Positions 41,608 through 54,500 are shown, counted from the stretch's first letter. The stretch: 64,000 nucleotides of DNA from Cantharellus purpuraceus (GCA_025174535.1 JALBUN010000010.1:372001-436000), one strand, 5' to 3'. Numbers and translations: made by a program. Notes: generated by a model from the letters alone, not told the origin.

Positions 41608-44600
41608 GTATATACAAACTACTACCCTCAATCATCATGCCCCCCCAAAGCACCCAAACCTCCATCTGAGCAGGAGTACCACCTGCCACCATTGAGGAAG
41701 TCCCTGTAGAAGCTCTGGTATCCCATCAGGAGCTCAAGGCTGAACTCCAGGAAGACACTCCACCAGCCAATCCCTCATCCATCCCAATCCCTAACCTTGC
41801 AGAAGCCCTCAGTATGTTGGCTAACTCCATATCATCTCTAAAGAAGTCCTCTGATCGGACCAAGGTCTGAGAACCAGATACCTTCAATGGATCCAATTCC
41901 CACAAACTCCAACCCTTCCTTATGCAATGCACCCTCAACTTCTGTGACTGATGCATTCTCCAATGATAGTGCTAAAGTTACTTATGCTCTATCTTGTTTA
42001 AAGGGAACTGCACTTGATTGGTTCAAACCCACCCTGACCTCCGATTCCAAAGCCTCTTGGCTAGATGACTACTCTGAGTTCATGTCCAAATAAAAGACCA
42101 ATTTCAGACCTCATGACCCAGAGGCTGAAGCCAAGGCTGAACTCAAGAATCTCTGAATGCATGATAACCAGCGGATCACTAAGTATCTAGTTGAGTTCAA
42201 TCAACTAGCTGCTCATGTCCAATGGGGAAACGCTGCACTCCAATGCCAATTATACAATGGCCTTCCACCCTGAATTAAGGACAAAGTTGCCAGAGTAGGC
42301 AAACCAGTCACCCTATCTGAACTCAGGACTTTAGTACAGTCCATTGATGCTTGGTATTGGGAACGATGCTCTGAAGTAGCTCAAGAGACCTCCTTGGGCA
42401 AGAATCAGGACAAGTCCCATGACAAGGGCAAGTCCACCTCTTCCTCCAACACCCAGGGCAGTGACAACAAGAAGCAGTCCAACTCCAGTAAATCTGGTAA
42501 CCCCAGATCCAAACCCCTACTGCCTCTACCTCCAGAACTCCAAAGCAGACCCCTGACCTCTCTACCAAGCTAGGTAAAGATGGTAAACTTACTCCACAGG
42601 AACGACAGCGTCATATCAAACAGAACCTCTGTCTCTTTTGTGGACAAGTAGGTCACATTGCCAAGGATTGTCCAAAGACCACCTCAGCAGCTATGAAGGC
42701 TCATGCTGCTACAATGGACAACAAGTCCAACAAGAGCTCTGAAGCCAAGGCTACAGAGCCAAAAAAAAATCAGCAACCCTCCAGCTCCAGCACCAGACAA
42801 GAGTTGTGTTGAACTCACTGGTGTCTTTGCAGAGCTATGTCTCAATGCATCTGCTCTTTCAGACCCTAACTCCTTGACACTCCAACTCACCTCTGATATC
42901 ATCCCTTCAACTCCGATCCCAACCCTAGTGGACTCTGGTTCCACTCATTGTTTCCTCAATTCTTTGTTTGTCTCCAGACATCATCTCTGGACTGAAGACA
43001 TCACTCTGATTCTGTTATGGCTCTTTGATGGATCCTCTAACTCTGTTATTAAATCCACAATCGACTTGCCACTCCATTTTCCTATGGGAGAAACCCACTC
43101 CATTACTTTTTTGTAACTCCATTGGATGTTAGTTGCTTGGCAGTTCTGGGACACAACTGGCTCACCCACTACAATCCATTGATTGACTGGGTATTGGGCA
43201 GTATCTTGTTCTGAACTCCAATAGAGACTAAATCCTTGGTGCCATCTGAGTTGGTAGCATCAGCTCCACTCAACTCCATAACTCTGTCTCCACTTGTTGC
43301 TCCAAAAATTGCTTTCGTCAATGCAGCAACCTTCACCCATGACTCCTTCCAAGCCAACATGCAAACATTCAAGTTGTTCATCTCCTCCACAGTTCCAAGG
43401 AGCTCCAAGGACCCTCCAGTTGATATGAGGAACATTCCAACTGAATATCATGAATTCAAGGACATCTTTAGCAAAACCCATGCCAATACCCTACCTGCTC
43501 ACAAGCCATATGATTTGAGAATTGAAATGGAAGATGGAACATCTCCTCCTTTCAGTCTGATCTACTCCTTGTCCCAGAGAAAACTCCAGGCTCTTTGAGA
43601 GTTCATTGATGAGCATCTATCTTATGGTTTCATCCAGCCTACCTGATCTCTGGGTGGTGCTCCAGTCCTTTTCATTCAGAAAAAAGATGGCTCCCTCTGG
43701 CTCTGTGTTGATTTCAAGGGCCTCAATAAAATCACCAAAAAAAGACCATTACCCACTTCCTCGCACCTCCGATCTTCTTGACAGTCCTAGGAAGGCTTGA
43801 TTCTTCACCAAAATTGATCTCTGGCATGCTTACCATCTTGTCTGGATTCACAAAGGTGATGAATGGAAAACTGTGTTTTGCACTCACTATGGCTCATTCA
43901 AGTGGTGCATTATGCCCTTTGGACTTACCAATGCTCTGGCAGCATTCCAGCATCTTATGAACGACATCTTCTCCAACCTCCTGGATATATGCATCTTCTT
44001 GTACTTGGATGATATCCTGATATACTCTGACAACTCCAAAGAACACAGCAACCATGTCTGTGAAGTCCTACTCTGACTCCAGAAGCACAAGCTGTATCCT
44101 CAAGCTGAAAAATGTTCTTTCCATGAGAGCATAGTTGAGTACCTCAGATATATATTGTCTCCAAACAGACTTACTATTGGACTCCAGCAAAGTCCAGGTA
44201 ATACAAGATTGGCCAGAACCCTGAAAAGTCAAAGACGTGCAATCCTTCTTAGGATTTGCCAACTTCTATAGGCATTTCATATTCAACTACTCTGACCTCA
44301 CAGTTCCACTGACCCGTTTAACTCATAAAGGAACTCTGTGGGAGTTCTCAGACTCCTGCTGGACATCTTTTGAAATGTTAAAGAGAGCTTTCACTACAGC
44401 TCCGGTCTTATAACAATGGAACCCAGGATCTCCAATCATTGTAGAAACTGATGCCTCCAACTATGCACTAGTGGCCATTCTATCAACTGTCTCTCCAGCA
44501 GACAATGAGGTTCATCCAATAGCTTTCCATTCTCAGACTTTCACCCTGGCAGAACTCAATTATGATGTCCATGATAAAGAACTACTTGCAATCTTTGAAG

Positions 44601-45143
44601 CTTTCAAGTCCTGGTGACATTACCTGGAAGGATCTCCAACTCTAGTTGATGTCATCACAGACCACAAGAACCTCAAATACTTTTCATCTACTAAACTCCT
44701 TACTAGGTGGCAAGCCTGCTGGTCTGAATTCCTGTCCCAGTTTAATCTGGTAATCTGTTTCCATCCCAGCAAACTCAGCACAAAACCAGACTCATTAACT
44801 AGACAATGGGATGTCTATCCTAAAGAGGGAGGAAATGATTATGCAGCAGTAAATCCACATAATCTTAGGCCTGTGTTCACTAATGAACAGTTAACTGCTT
44901 CCCTCCAAGCAATGATGTTCTATTCTCCAGTCCTCTGAGCAGCCATCACTATGGATGTTGATACACTCCACTCTGATATCCAATCTGCACTCCGATAAGA
45001 TCCAGCCATCTCTGGACATCTCATTAAACTGACCAATTGCTGGTCCATTGACCCAGAAGGCTTACTTCATCTTGACAACTGCATCTACATTCCCAACGTG
45101 AACAATCTCTGACTCTGTGTTATGCTGGGATGCTATTAGGGTT
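41608..45143 (+). pseudogene. Element B gag-protease-RT-RNase H (Ty3/gypsy), degraded
   Basis: Gag starts at ATG 41637 and soon meets a TGA. Recognisable pieces follow in order: a Gag core (AHVQWGNAALQCQLYNGLPP), a zinc knuckle [14 protein letters not shown] (about 42628-42669), a protease with DSGSTHCFLNS (about 42931), an RT with [10 protein letters not shown] (about 44001), and RNase H with [12 protein letters not shown]. Integrase is only begun (CIYIPNVNN) when an inverted LTR B cuts in at 45144. At least six stops and several frame changes are visible. It is related to element C but separate: it keeps DSGS in the protease and uses LTR B. Confidence 0.85.
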
Positions 45144-45735
45144 TCAATGGAGTAACCAGAGTTCAGATGCTAATGATGAAGGGGAGGGGACTTTACTGTT
45201 CCAGTTTAACCAGAGACAGAGTGGGGACAATAACTACTGAGTCGGATCAAGTGGACTTGGCTTCAACTTGTGTGTTGCAACCCCTTGGATCATCAGTCCA
45301 ATATTTTGGAGTTTGGAGTACAGAGTTGGATCAAGGATCCAGAGTTCAACTTGTCAAAAATGTACTTGTCAAGAAGCTAGCAACCAAGAAGTTAATGGCA
45401 AATCTTAGTCAATATATGAACTACTGTAATAGACAGAGAGTAGCCCATATAAGTATGTGGAGAATTGAATGCTGAAACTAAAATGATAAGACAATAAGAT
45501 GGATATGGAGTACAACATGGAAAGGAGTTTGGAGTTTGGACCCAAGTCCAAACTAAAACTAAACAATATAAAAGAAGGAGGTTTGTTGTAACCTATAAGA
45601 AGAAACTACTTATAAAGAGAACAATAATGGAGTTTGGGGTTGATGGAGGTGGAGTTGATGGAGGTGGAGTTGACAGATGTGGAGATGAAGGAGATGGAGA
45701 TCTGGAGTTTGGACTTGGTGTTACAGGATGTAACA
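45144..45735 (-). repeat. LTR family B, inverted
   Basis: This minus-oriented LTR B starts at the palindrome ending at 45735 and is cut near its 3' end at 45144. It faces the wrong way to be the 3' LTR of element B, so a rearrangement joined the two. Confidence 0.75.
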
Positions 45736-46140
45736 CTCATGGATGACTCCAATGACCTGATATGGTCAGAGGACTACTCTGACTTCATCTCTGAACTCCA
45801 GACCAATTTTGGTCCTTACAACCCTGAAGCCAATGCTGAGAACAAACTCAATTGACTTCAAATGAAGGAAAACCACAAGATCACAAAATACATTGTGAGT
45901 TTCCAGCAGCTAGCTCCAAAGGTCCAATGGGGCAATGCCACACTCCAATGCCAATTTTACGTTGGCCTCCCATCCCACATCAAGGACGAGATATCACATG
46001 TTAGTAAGCCAGATACTCTGGTTAACTTTTGCAAGCTCACCCAATCCATCAATGCCTGTTATGGGGAACATCAATCCAAAATCTCCCATGAAAATTTGGC
46101 TAACAACAAGTCAGATAAATCATCAGACAAGACCCCAAAG
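45736..46140 (+). pseudogene. Element C gag fragment between divergent LTR B ends
   Basis: This 405 bp piece reads MDDSNDLIWSEDYSDFISEL and continues to NKSDKSSDKTPK. It corresponds to the element C gag at about 25002-24600 on the minus strand. Both borders are exact LTR B starts (palindrome at 45719-45735 and at 46141-46157) pointing outward. It looks like target sequence trapped between two oppositely oriented LTR B insertions. Confidence 0.75.
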
Positions 46141-46755
46141 TGTTACATCCTGTAACACCAAGTCCAAACTCTGGACCTCCATCTCCCTCATTGCTATCCC
46201 TGTCAACTCCACCTCCATCAACTCCACCTCTATCAACTCCACCTCCATCAACTCCACCTCCATCAACCCCAAACTCCATTATTGTTCTCTCTATAAGTAG
46301 TTTCTTCTTATAGGTTACAACAAACCTCCTTTTTTATTATTGTTTAGTTTCAGTTCAGACTTGGGTCTGAACTCTGAACTCCTTTCCATGTTGTACTCCA
46401 TATCCATCTTATTGTTTTATTGTTTTAGTTTCAGCATTCAATTCTCCACATACTTATATGGGCTACTCTCTGTCTATTACAGTAGTTCGTATATCGACTA
46501 AGATTTGCCCCATCAACTTCTTGGTTGCTAGCTTCTTGACAAGTTGAACTCCAGATCCCTGATCCAACTCCATACTCTGAACTCTGAAATATTGAACCAA
46601 CAATCCAAGGGGGTGCAACACACAAGTTGAAGCCAAGTCCACTCAATCTGACTCAATAGTCATTGTCCCCACTCTGTCTCCAGTTGAAGGAACAGTAAAG
46701 TCCCATCTCCCTCTTTACTAGCAGCCAAACTCCAGCCTTTTTCCATTGAACCCTG
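46141..46755 (+). repeat. LTR family B
   Basis: It begins TGTTACATCCTGTAACACC, has about four minisatellite-type units (46200-46265), and is truncated at the 3' end, where a copia fragment begins at about 46756. Confidence 0.75.
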
Positions 46756-46971
46756 AGTTGTCCCAGACTCTTAACACCCAGGCACTCCATGAGATAACAC
46801 CATATGAGGCATTCTATGGGAAAAAACCCCAGGTTGCACACCTATGTGAATATGGCTGCAGAGCTTTTGTTCTGATCCAGAACAAAGCAAACCCAAAGAC
46901 TTATCAACAATCAGAAAAATGTGTACTAGTAGGATACTCCCCTAATTCAAAAGCCACCAACAAACTATGCA
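46756..46971 (+). pseudogene. Ty1/copia integrase fragment
   Basis: The frame contains EITPYEAFYGKKPQVAHLCE and then KCVLVGYSPNSKA, the conserved copia stretch between the integrase core and RT (TPYE-W-GKKP...GCRAFV...KCVLVGYS). It is cut on both sides. Confidence 0.8.
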
Positions 46972-47206
46972 TAAGGCTGACGGCCTTACATGAGTATGTC
47001 CGAGTCTGATGGGGATGGATGTCTGGGTTCCTATGGTGATGCTGGTGCATCAATCGGAACCAGAGATGGATGGGTGAGATTCAGCGGTGACAATTGGACA
47101 GATAAATGGAGACATGACAGTTCCCAAATAGAGTATAGATTTCATGTGTGCAGGGATCTGAGTGGATTGGATGGGGATCTGGGTGTTAATGAATATAGTC
47201 CTAACA
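46972..47206 (-). repeat. LTR family D, truncated (3' LTR of element C copy 2)
   Basis: Only the first 235 bp of the LTR in element orientation remain (TGTTAGGAC at 47206). The copia fragment replaces the rest. Confidence 0.75.
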
Positions 47207-47308
47207 GTATCTCTCCATTTAAGGCCGAGCCCCTGAGGCCTCATGTCTGTGGATTGAATAGGTGAGATGGTTGGGTGCAGTCAGAGTTATACTGGGGGTC
47301 TGGAGACA

Positions 47309-47316
47309 TATAAAAG
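47309..47316 (+). promoter_or_regulatory. TATA box of gene E, copy 2
   Basis: TATAAAAG in the same context as in copy 1, 39 bp before the first ATG at 47348. Confidence 0.5.
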
Positions 47317-47347
47317 GAGGGGCAGGATTGAGGTCTTATCCTCAACG

Positions 47348-47517
47348 ATGTCAAACCCTTTGGCAAACATGAGTGTGGCCAAGCTTGAGCAGTTGCTCCT
47401 GGCTTGACGGAAGGAAGAGGAAAAGGAGCGGAGACAGAAAGAGGAGGAGGAGTGGAGATGGAAGGAGGAGGAGGAGGAGCGGAGATGTAAGGAGGAGGAG
47501 GAGGAGCAGAGATGTAA
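47348..47517 (+). pseudogene. Gene E copy 2, 5' part
   Basis: The start reads MSNPLANMSVAKLEQLLLA and meets a TGA at the same codon as copy 1. A short Glu-rich repeat follows, then the MITE insertion at 47518. The gene resumes at 48083. Confidence 0.7.
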
Positions 47518-48082
47518 GACGCTTGTTCGGAATCATGTCAGTATACAATATTCTGATGTATAGGAGATATACATCAGGATTTCAATGATACATAAAGCCA
47601 GGGAGTTACAATTTGGATATCTTAAAAGATTTCGGATGTGTGAAATTTTCATAAATATAAACATATATTCTATATTTTAATAAACTTTAAAAGATGAGAT
47701 ATTTGGTTGAGATGAACATAATTATTTACATGGATATAATAGGAATGTATATATGAATATAATTGGTATTATATAGGGTATTTAGATATACAAATACCAG
47801 GTGGGGATTAAAGATAGTTCAAATTATGTTACAAGTATTGTATAAGAAAGAATCAATGATATTTGGATGTTCCCTCAAGAGAGTTGCCACCACTAAATGG
47901 GGAAAAAACAATTATTTTTGAGAATTATGCCAAAATATCACAATATGTTTTAATCTAGTATATTGTGTAAAATTTGAGAATCATGTTGAAATATGAAAAT
48001 AAGTTTGAATTGAAGTGTATTGTATAAAATTTGAGGAAAATAGGTTGTACATACATATTTGTTGTATTTCTGAATAAGCGTC
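47518..48082 (+). mobile_element. MITE copy 2 (TSD TAA) inside gene E
   Basis: This 565 bp copy begins GACGCTTGTTCGGAATC and ends TTCTGAATAAGCGTC. TAA flanks it (47515-47517 and 48083-48085). The surrounding Glu-rich gene E sequence continues across the insertion, which confirms the borders. Confidence 0.85.
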
Positions 48083-49511
48083 TAAGGAGGAGCGGAGAAG
48101 GAAGGAGGAGGAAGCAAAAGCTGAGTGAGCCTGCAGGGTCAAGGAACTTGCAGCCACGATGGAGGCTGCAAGACTGAAGGAAGTGGAAGAGCAGGCGCAC
48201 AAGCTAGAAGCTACCATGGAGGTAGAGGAGGAGGTGACCGGGGCAGGGGCAGCTAGTCACTCAGGGAGTCCAAGTGTGCCAGTACATGCAGGGACCCCTG
48301 AGGTTGCCATCATCTTGATTACATGGATGGAGTCAACCCATCCGACAACTGCCCCTATGGTGGACTTGCTGTTATGCCTGCGGTCACAGCCGTTATTTGC
48401 GGTGGGTGCAGCTGAGGAAGATGATGTGGCAGAGGCAGAGAGGGCGGAAGTGGAGGTGGATCCTGATGCCAATATGGAGCTCGATGCAAATGCAGAGCCT
48501 GAGGGCATGGATGTCAGGACAGATATGGAGCTGGATCCAACCTCAAATTGTTACAAGGAGATGGCTTGGGTAGCCACAGTTGAAGCTTGCAAAAGGGTGG
48601 AGCTCTATGCTGCTACCACCAAGAAGAACCTCAAGGTTGTGATCTTTTCATTGAAGGCACACCTGAGTGCTGATATGGAGAAGTGGGAGGTGGACCAGAG
48701 GGTTATATGGTGCAAAGCGGAGAATCACATGTTGGCAACCCATAAGAAGGAGCTGCGTATTGCTAGGTTGACAATCCAGCTTTGCAAGCGCGAGATGGAG
48801 AAGGTGGCAGTGGAACAGCAGGACAAGGAGGAGGAGAGGGAGCACTTGGAGGCAGCATCAAGAAGGAGCGGACCACCCAAGGCTCTGGCTCCAATGGAGC
48901 CATTCAGTGGGCCCAGTGTAATTTGCAACTTGTGTCGTGATGCAGGCATGGAATGTGTGTGGCCTACTGGCCCAACTCACCGCCTTCAGTCCTGTGATTG
49001 TTGTTGGGGTTGGAAAGGAGGGTGTAGGATTGATGGCAAGTTCGATCCCTGGAGTCGGAGCATCAAGCCCCGACTAGTGGTACAAGGAGGGGTGGAGAAA
49101 GAATCAGAAGGTTGTCCAACCAAAAAGTGGTGGATGGAGATGGGTGCTGTGGCAGCTGGGGGTAGCAGTGTTGGATTGGAAGGGGCAACAACCGGTGCAG
49201 GTACAGGGCACATCTCTGCACCCAACAGTACCATGGGCCAGCTTATTTGGCTGGTTAACCTGCAGTTGGAGCACCTCTGGCAGATGGAGGGGTTGTTAGT
49301 GGACTTGGTGAAGACGATGAAACAGAAGGAGGTTCTCGAGGGTCAGTGGACTGCTGAGTTGCATTGGCTGCAGAAGTTCATGGCCCCTTTGGATGAGGAT
49401 TCAGATATGGGGGATGAGAAAGATTGGGTGTTGGATGTAGAGAATGATGATGAGTCAGAGACGGAGCCTGAGGTAGACAAGGGGAAGGGAAAAAGGAAAT
49501 GCAATGTATAA
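48083..49511 (+). CDS. Gene E copy 2, main open frame (450 aa from ATG 48159)
   Basis: This is the longest uninterrupted version of gene E. From ATG 48159 it runs through a coiled coil (ARLKEVEEQAHKLEATMEVE), an acidic middle (EEDDVAEAERAEVEVDPDAN), a second coiled coil (LTIQLCKREMEKVAVEQQD), a Cys cluster CNLCRDAGMECVW followed by CDCCWGWKGGC, a Gly/Ala-rich part and the tail DEDSDMGDEKDWVLDVEND with KGKGKRKCNV. AATAAA is at 49609-49614. The protein could bind nucleic acid or zinc through the Cys cluster, but that is inference. The true N-terminus lies before the MITE, so this frame is a 5'-cut product. Confidence 0.65.
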
Positions 49512-49649
49512 CATAACAAAATGAAAATGAAAATGAAAATTTTGGTGTGGGGCGGAGTGAGATTCCTTCAGAGTTTGGGGTAGACTTGTAATTTTCTTTG
49601 TGACTTGTAATAAATTGATGATGCAAAATAATAGAATTAGTAATGGAAC

Positions 49650-52600
49650 TTAAAGATTCATAAGAGGGCCAGGTTTGTCTGGGTAAGCGGAGTGAAAATC
49701 AGAGACGGATTCAGATGCATGATTGAGTTCGGATGCAGAGATCCATGAGGACTCTTCATCAGTGCCTTCATATCCGGTCCATTTGACTAGGTACTGGAGC
49801 TTGCACTTGTATCGATGATCAATCTTCAAGTCCAGGATCTCAGTTATCTCATATTTGTTTTCTCCTTCAATGATAATCAGAAAAGGTGGAGATTGCGTAT
49901 GACCGGAGATCTCATTTGTAGTAGCAGGTTTGAGCATTGATATATGGAAGACCGGATGAACTGCTTGGAAGTGGTCAGGGAGGCAGAGGGTGAAGGATCT
50001 GCTGCCTGTGTGAGCAATGACCTCATAAGGACCTAAGTATTTCTCAGAGAGTTTCTTCAATGGGTGGGTGGTCTGGAAGTGTTTGGCCTTAACAAATACT
50101 TTGTCTCCGATTTGCAGGTCTGGAGCTGGAATGCGGCATCGGTCTGCGGAGACTTGATATTGTTTCTGGGCATCAGAGATGGTTTCTCGGAGATGTTGGT
50201 GTAGTTGATTGAGGTTGGTTACGAATTGGCGGGCTTTGGTGGAGGCAAGTTCTTTCTCAGGGTGGATGGAGATGTTCAGATGATAGCCTTTATTAGCAAA
50301 GAATGGAGAGATGCCAGTAGTCGCGTTCGGAGTGTTGTTGTAGGCAGACTCTGTGATCAGAAGTAGATCAGCCCAGTTGTCTTGTTGATAGTTACAATAG
50401 ACTCAGAGATATTGTTCCAGGGACTGATTCATTCATTCTGTTTATCCATCTCCCTCAGGATGGTATCCAGAGGTGAAATGAAGCTTCATGTTGAGAGCCT
50501 TTCCTAATGTGCGGAAGAAGGAGGAGACAAACTCCAAGCCCCAATCGGACGTGACATGCGATGGGACTCCGTGTTTAGAGAATACATGGAGAACGAACAA
50601 CTTAGCTAGTGAGGTGGAGGTGATGGTGTCATGCATCAGGATGAATAGTGACTGTTTAGTGAACCTGTCGACAATCACAAGTATGGTGTCGTATCTGAGC
50701 GATGGGGGGAGCTTCTCTATAAAATCCTGGAGTTCCATGGTTGCTCCAGGACCGGAAGTTGCTTAAGCATTCTGTAGGGTTTGTGCCTTTGCGATTTTGA
50801 GTGCATACACATGGTGCAGGAGTTACAGTAGTGTTGAATGTATTCTTGCATTTTTGGCCATATGTAGTCTCGTTGGATTAATCCTTGTGTGTGATTTTGC
50901 CTGAAATGGCCCGAGATCGGGTGATCATGATAATACTGCAAAACTCGGAGTCAGAGACCATTGGCATCAGGGACGTATATCTGGTTGTTGTGTCGGAGGT
51001 GTCCTTTGGGGTCAAGTGACCATTTCAGATCGGAAGGGTTGTCCAAGTGTTTAACTGCAACAGGATCGGATCAGAGTGATGAGTGGATGTTGGAGCGGAG
51101 TTGGTTGATGTCCATAATGGTGACAGCTCGGAGGGTGGGAGTCATGAGGGTGGATGCTCATAGGGACAATGCCAGCTGCTCGTTAGTAAACACAGGATGA
51201 AAGTTGTGTGGGTTTACAGTGGCATAGTCGCTATTCCCCTCTTTAGGGTAGATGTCCCATTGTCTAGTTAAAGTGTTGGGCTTTGCTCCAAGTCGACCTG
51301 GATGGAAACGGATAATGAGATTGAACTGAGATAGGTATTCAGACCATCAGACCTGTCTCCGGGTGAGCAGTTTCATTGTGGAGAAGTATTCCAAGTTTTT
51401 GTGGTCAGTTATGATGTCCACTGGATCGGAGGGGCCTTCAAGGTAGTGTCTCCATATCTGGAAGGCTTCATATATGGCAAGGAGCTCTTTGTCATGGATG
51501 TCATAGTTCAGTTTAGGGGGCATAAAGGTACGCGAGTGAAAAGCTATCAGATGGACTTGTCCGTCGTCCGGAGAGATGATGGACAGGATCGCAGCAAGTG
51601 CATAGTTGGAGGCATCGGTCTCTAATAGGATAGGAAGTCTGGAAACCAATGAGTCAGTATCAGAGCGGAAGTAAAGGCCTTTTTCAAGGTCTCAAAGCTC
51701 TGTCTACATTCGTCAGTGAAATTCCATTGGATACCCTTCCTAGTGAGTTGGGTGAGCGGAACGGTGATATCGGAGTAGCTGTGAATGAAGTGGCAGTAGA
51801 AGTTGGTGAACCCTAGGAAGGACTGTATGTCTTTGACTTTCCAGGGTTCCGGCCATTCCTGTATAGCTTTGATTTTGTCATCAGACATTGTCAATCCTGC
51901 TGGGGAGAGGATATAGCCTAGGTATTCGACTGAGTCAGAGTGGAATTTGCATTTGTCAATGCAGGTGAAGAGGCCATGTTTTCAGAGACATCAGAGTACC
52001 TCTCAGACATGTGTCCAATGTTGTTCTTCATTGTCTGAATATACCAAAATGTCGTCTAAGTAAACGAGGATGGTCACATCGAGGAGGTCAGTGAAGGTAT
52101 CATTCATGAACCTCTTGAAGGTGGCCAGAGCATTGGTTAGTCCAAAGGGCATGACGCACCACTCAAAAGATCCATATTGTGTGCGGAAAGTCATTTTCCA
52201 TTTGTCACCTTCTCGGATGCGGACTAGATGGTAGGCATGTTGGAGATCAATTTTGGAATAGATCTTAGCCTTTCGAGGACTCTCGAGTAGGTCTGCGGTG
52301 ACAAGTCATGCGGTACAGATCTAGTCTCACCTGAGAGCTTTCTTCGTGAACAGGGTATCGGGTATCAGTCTTTCTTGGTGATCTTGTTGAGTCCACAGAA
52401 GTCAATGCATAGATGGAGCGATCCGTCCCCCCTGTGGACAAATAGGACCAGAGCTCCATGGGGCGATAGGGATGGGCAGATGAAGCCCATGGCCAAGTTC
52501 TTGTCTATGAATGTTTGGAGAGCCAGTAGCTCTTTTTGGGATATTGAGTAGATAGGGCCAAGTGGAGGGGTGGAATTGTCATCCAGTTCAATCTTGAGAT

Positions 52601-54490
52601 TGTATGGTTGGTGTTCTGCTAGGGAGTTGGCTTTAGACTTGCTGAACACGTCGGCAAACTCATGATACTCCTTAGGAACCATAGATAGGTCCGGTGGAGT
52701 TGATCAGGTGGAACAAGCGGTGAGGAATATTGGATCGGAGAGGTGAACCTGGAATGTGTGAGAACCATCCAGTTTGCTTAGTCTGGCAAAGACCATAGCA
52801 TCCACTATTGATATAAACAGTGGGGTAGACGGAGTATCTATCGGAGCGGAGTCAGCGGAGGTGGAAGATAGTTTCACACCTAAAGTTGCTGGTGATGTTG
52901 GGAATGACACAGCCTGTACTGGAGAACAGAATGTGATATGGCCCAATGCCCGGTCAATCAATGGATTGTAGCGGGTGAGCCAGTTATGTCTGAGAACCAC
53001 AGAACAGCTGGAGTCAAGCAGAGTAACATAGAATGTAAGGTTCTGGATTTCTCTGACAGAAAAACAGATAGACAAATCTATAGCTCATGAAATAACAGCA
53101 TTAGTAGTGCCATCAAATAATCAGAGTGATATCAGAGTTATGGTGTATGTATGGAGTTTATGTAAATTGGAAAAAGAGGAATCAAGGAAACAATGAGTAG
53201 AACTGGAGTCAATTAATGCTTGAATAGTGATATCGGGAATGGAGTCGGAGTAGACGAGGAGGGTAAGAGAGTTGGAGTGGGAAAGAGTGGATGTATTCAG
53301 GTGGACCTCGTTTGTCATATGGGGAGTACCAATGCAGCCCTCAGCCCATATGGAGGCTATAGGACTGCTTACTATTTTTTTGGGTCCATTGCCTTTGCGT
53401 CGGACTTGTCCATCATGGCGTTGGCAGCACAGCCCTTTGCCTTTGCTGTGGATGAGGTTGCCTTGTTGCAATCCTTGGCTTGGTGGCCAGGCTTTCTGCA
53501 GAACAGACAGAGGTTGTTGTCCATGCGGCGCTGGCATTCCTGCTGGGTAAGTTTTCCATCCTTCCCCAGCTTGGTGGAGAGGTCCAGAGACTCTTGTGAG
53601 CTCTGGAGTTATTGCTGGTGCTGGAATTGTTCTGACCAGAATCGGAAGCAGCAGCATTACCAGTGTTTGACTTCTGGCCTGAGTTGGTGGTGGTCCTCTT
53701 ATCGGACCCCTTGTTGGACTTTGGGGTCTTGTCCAATGATTTGTCTGATTTGTTGTTGGCTGAATTTTCACAGGAGACCTCAGATTGACATTCCCAATAA
53801 TGGGCATCGATGGATTGGTTGAGTTTGCGAAGGGTAACCAAAGTATCCAGCTTACCAACACGTGATATCTCGTCCTTGATGCAGGATGGGAGTCCAATGT
53901 AAAATTGGCATTAGAGTGCAGCGTCACCCCATTGGACTTTTGGGGCTAGCTGCTGGAAACTCACAATGTATTTTGCAATTTTGCAATTTTCCTTCATCTG
54001 AAGTCAATCAAGTTCATTCTCAGCATCGGCCTTGGGGTTGAAAGGACCGAAATTGGTCCAAAGTTTGGAGGTGAAGTCAGAGTAGTCTTCTGACCATATC
54101 GGGTCATCGGAGTCGTCCATGAGCACTGGCTCAAAGTAGTCCAGTGCGGTGCCCTTGAGATAGGACATGGCGAAGGTGACCTTTGCCCGATCGGATGTGA
54201 ACACGTTGGGGCGGTTGTGGAAATTCAACTGGCATTGCACCAAGAATAGCTGGAGCTTTCATGGATTGGAGCCATTGAATGGGTCAGGTTCCCAGAGCTT
54301 GGTCTGGGACTTAGGGGCTTGTGGGTTACAGATGCTGCTGGCAAGCAGGGAGATGGCTTGTGCCAGATTTGGGGAGGGCAGGGTGTTGTCCTCTTCATTG
54401 ATGGCCTCTATGTGGTCCATTGGTTCTTCAACAACCTCAGGGATGGTGTTGATGCTGGGAGCAGGCACCTCAATGGTTCATGTGCATTTG
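49650..54490 (-). pseudogene. Element C copy 2 gag-pol, degraded
   Basis: The pieces match copy 1. They are a Gag N-terminus (PAPSINTIPEVVEEPMDHIE), a knuckle (SVCSAESLATKP frame and its neighbour), a protease with DSSSTHCFLDSSF, an RT with [10 protein letters not shown] (about 52045), RNase H with ITDHKNLEYFS (about 51400), integrase with TSDWGLEFVSSFF (Asp kept here) and a chromodomain (KYEITEILDLKI to EESSW). Stops and frameshifts are more frequent than in copy 1. Both copies share the unusual DSSS in the protease. It ends at TAA 49650. Confidence 0.88.
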
Positions 54491-54500
54491 GAATTGGCGG

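Larger units (their letters stand above)
46972..54500 (-). mobile_element. Element C copy 2, with antisense gene E
   Basis: In minus orientation it has gag (from about 54490), protease, RT, RNase H, integrase and chromodomain to 49650, then convergent gene E (49511 back to 47348), then a truncated family D LTR (47206-46972). The order and the spacing of about 140 bp between gene E stop and pol stop equal copy 1. Its 5' LTR is missing, since a family F LTR begins at 54501. Gene E is interrupted by a MITE. Confidence 0.75.
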
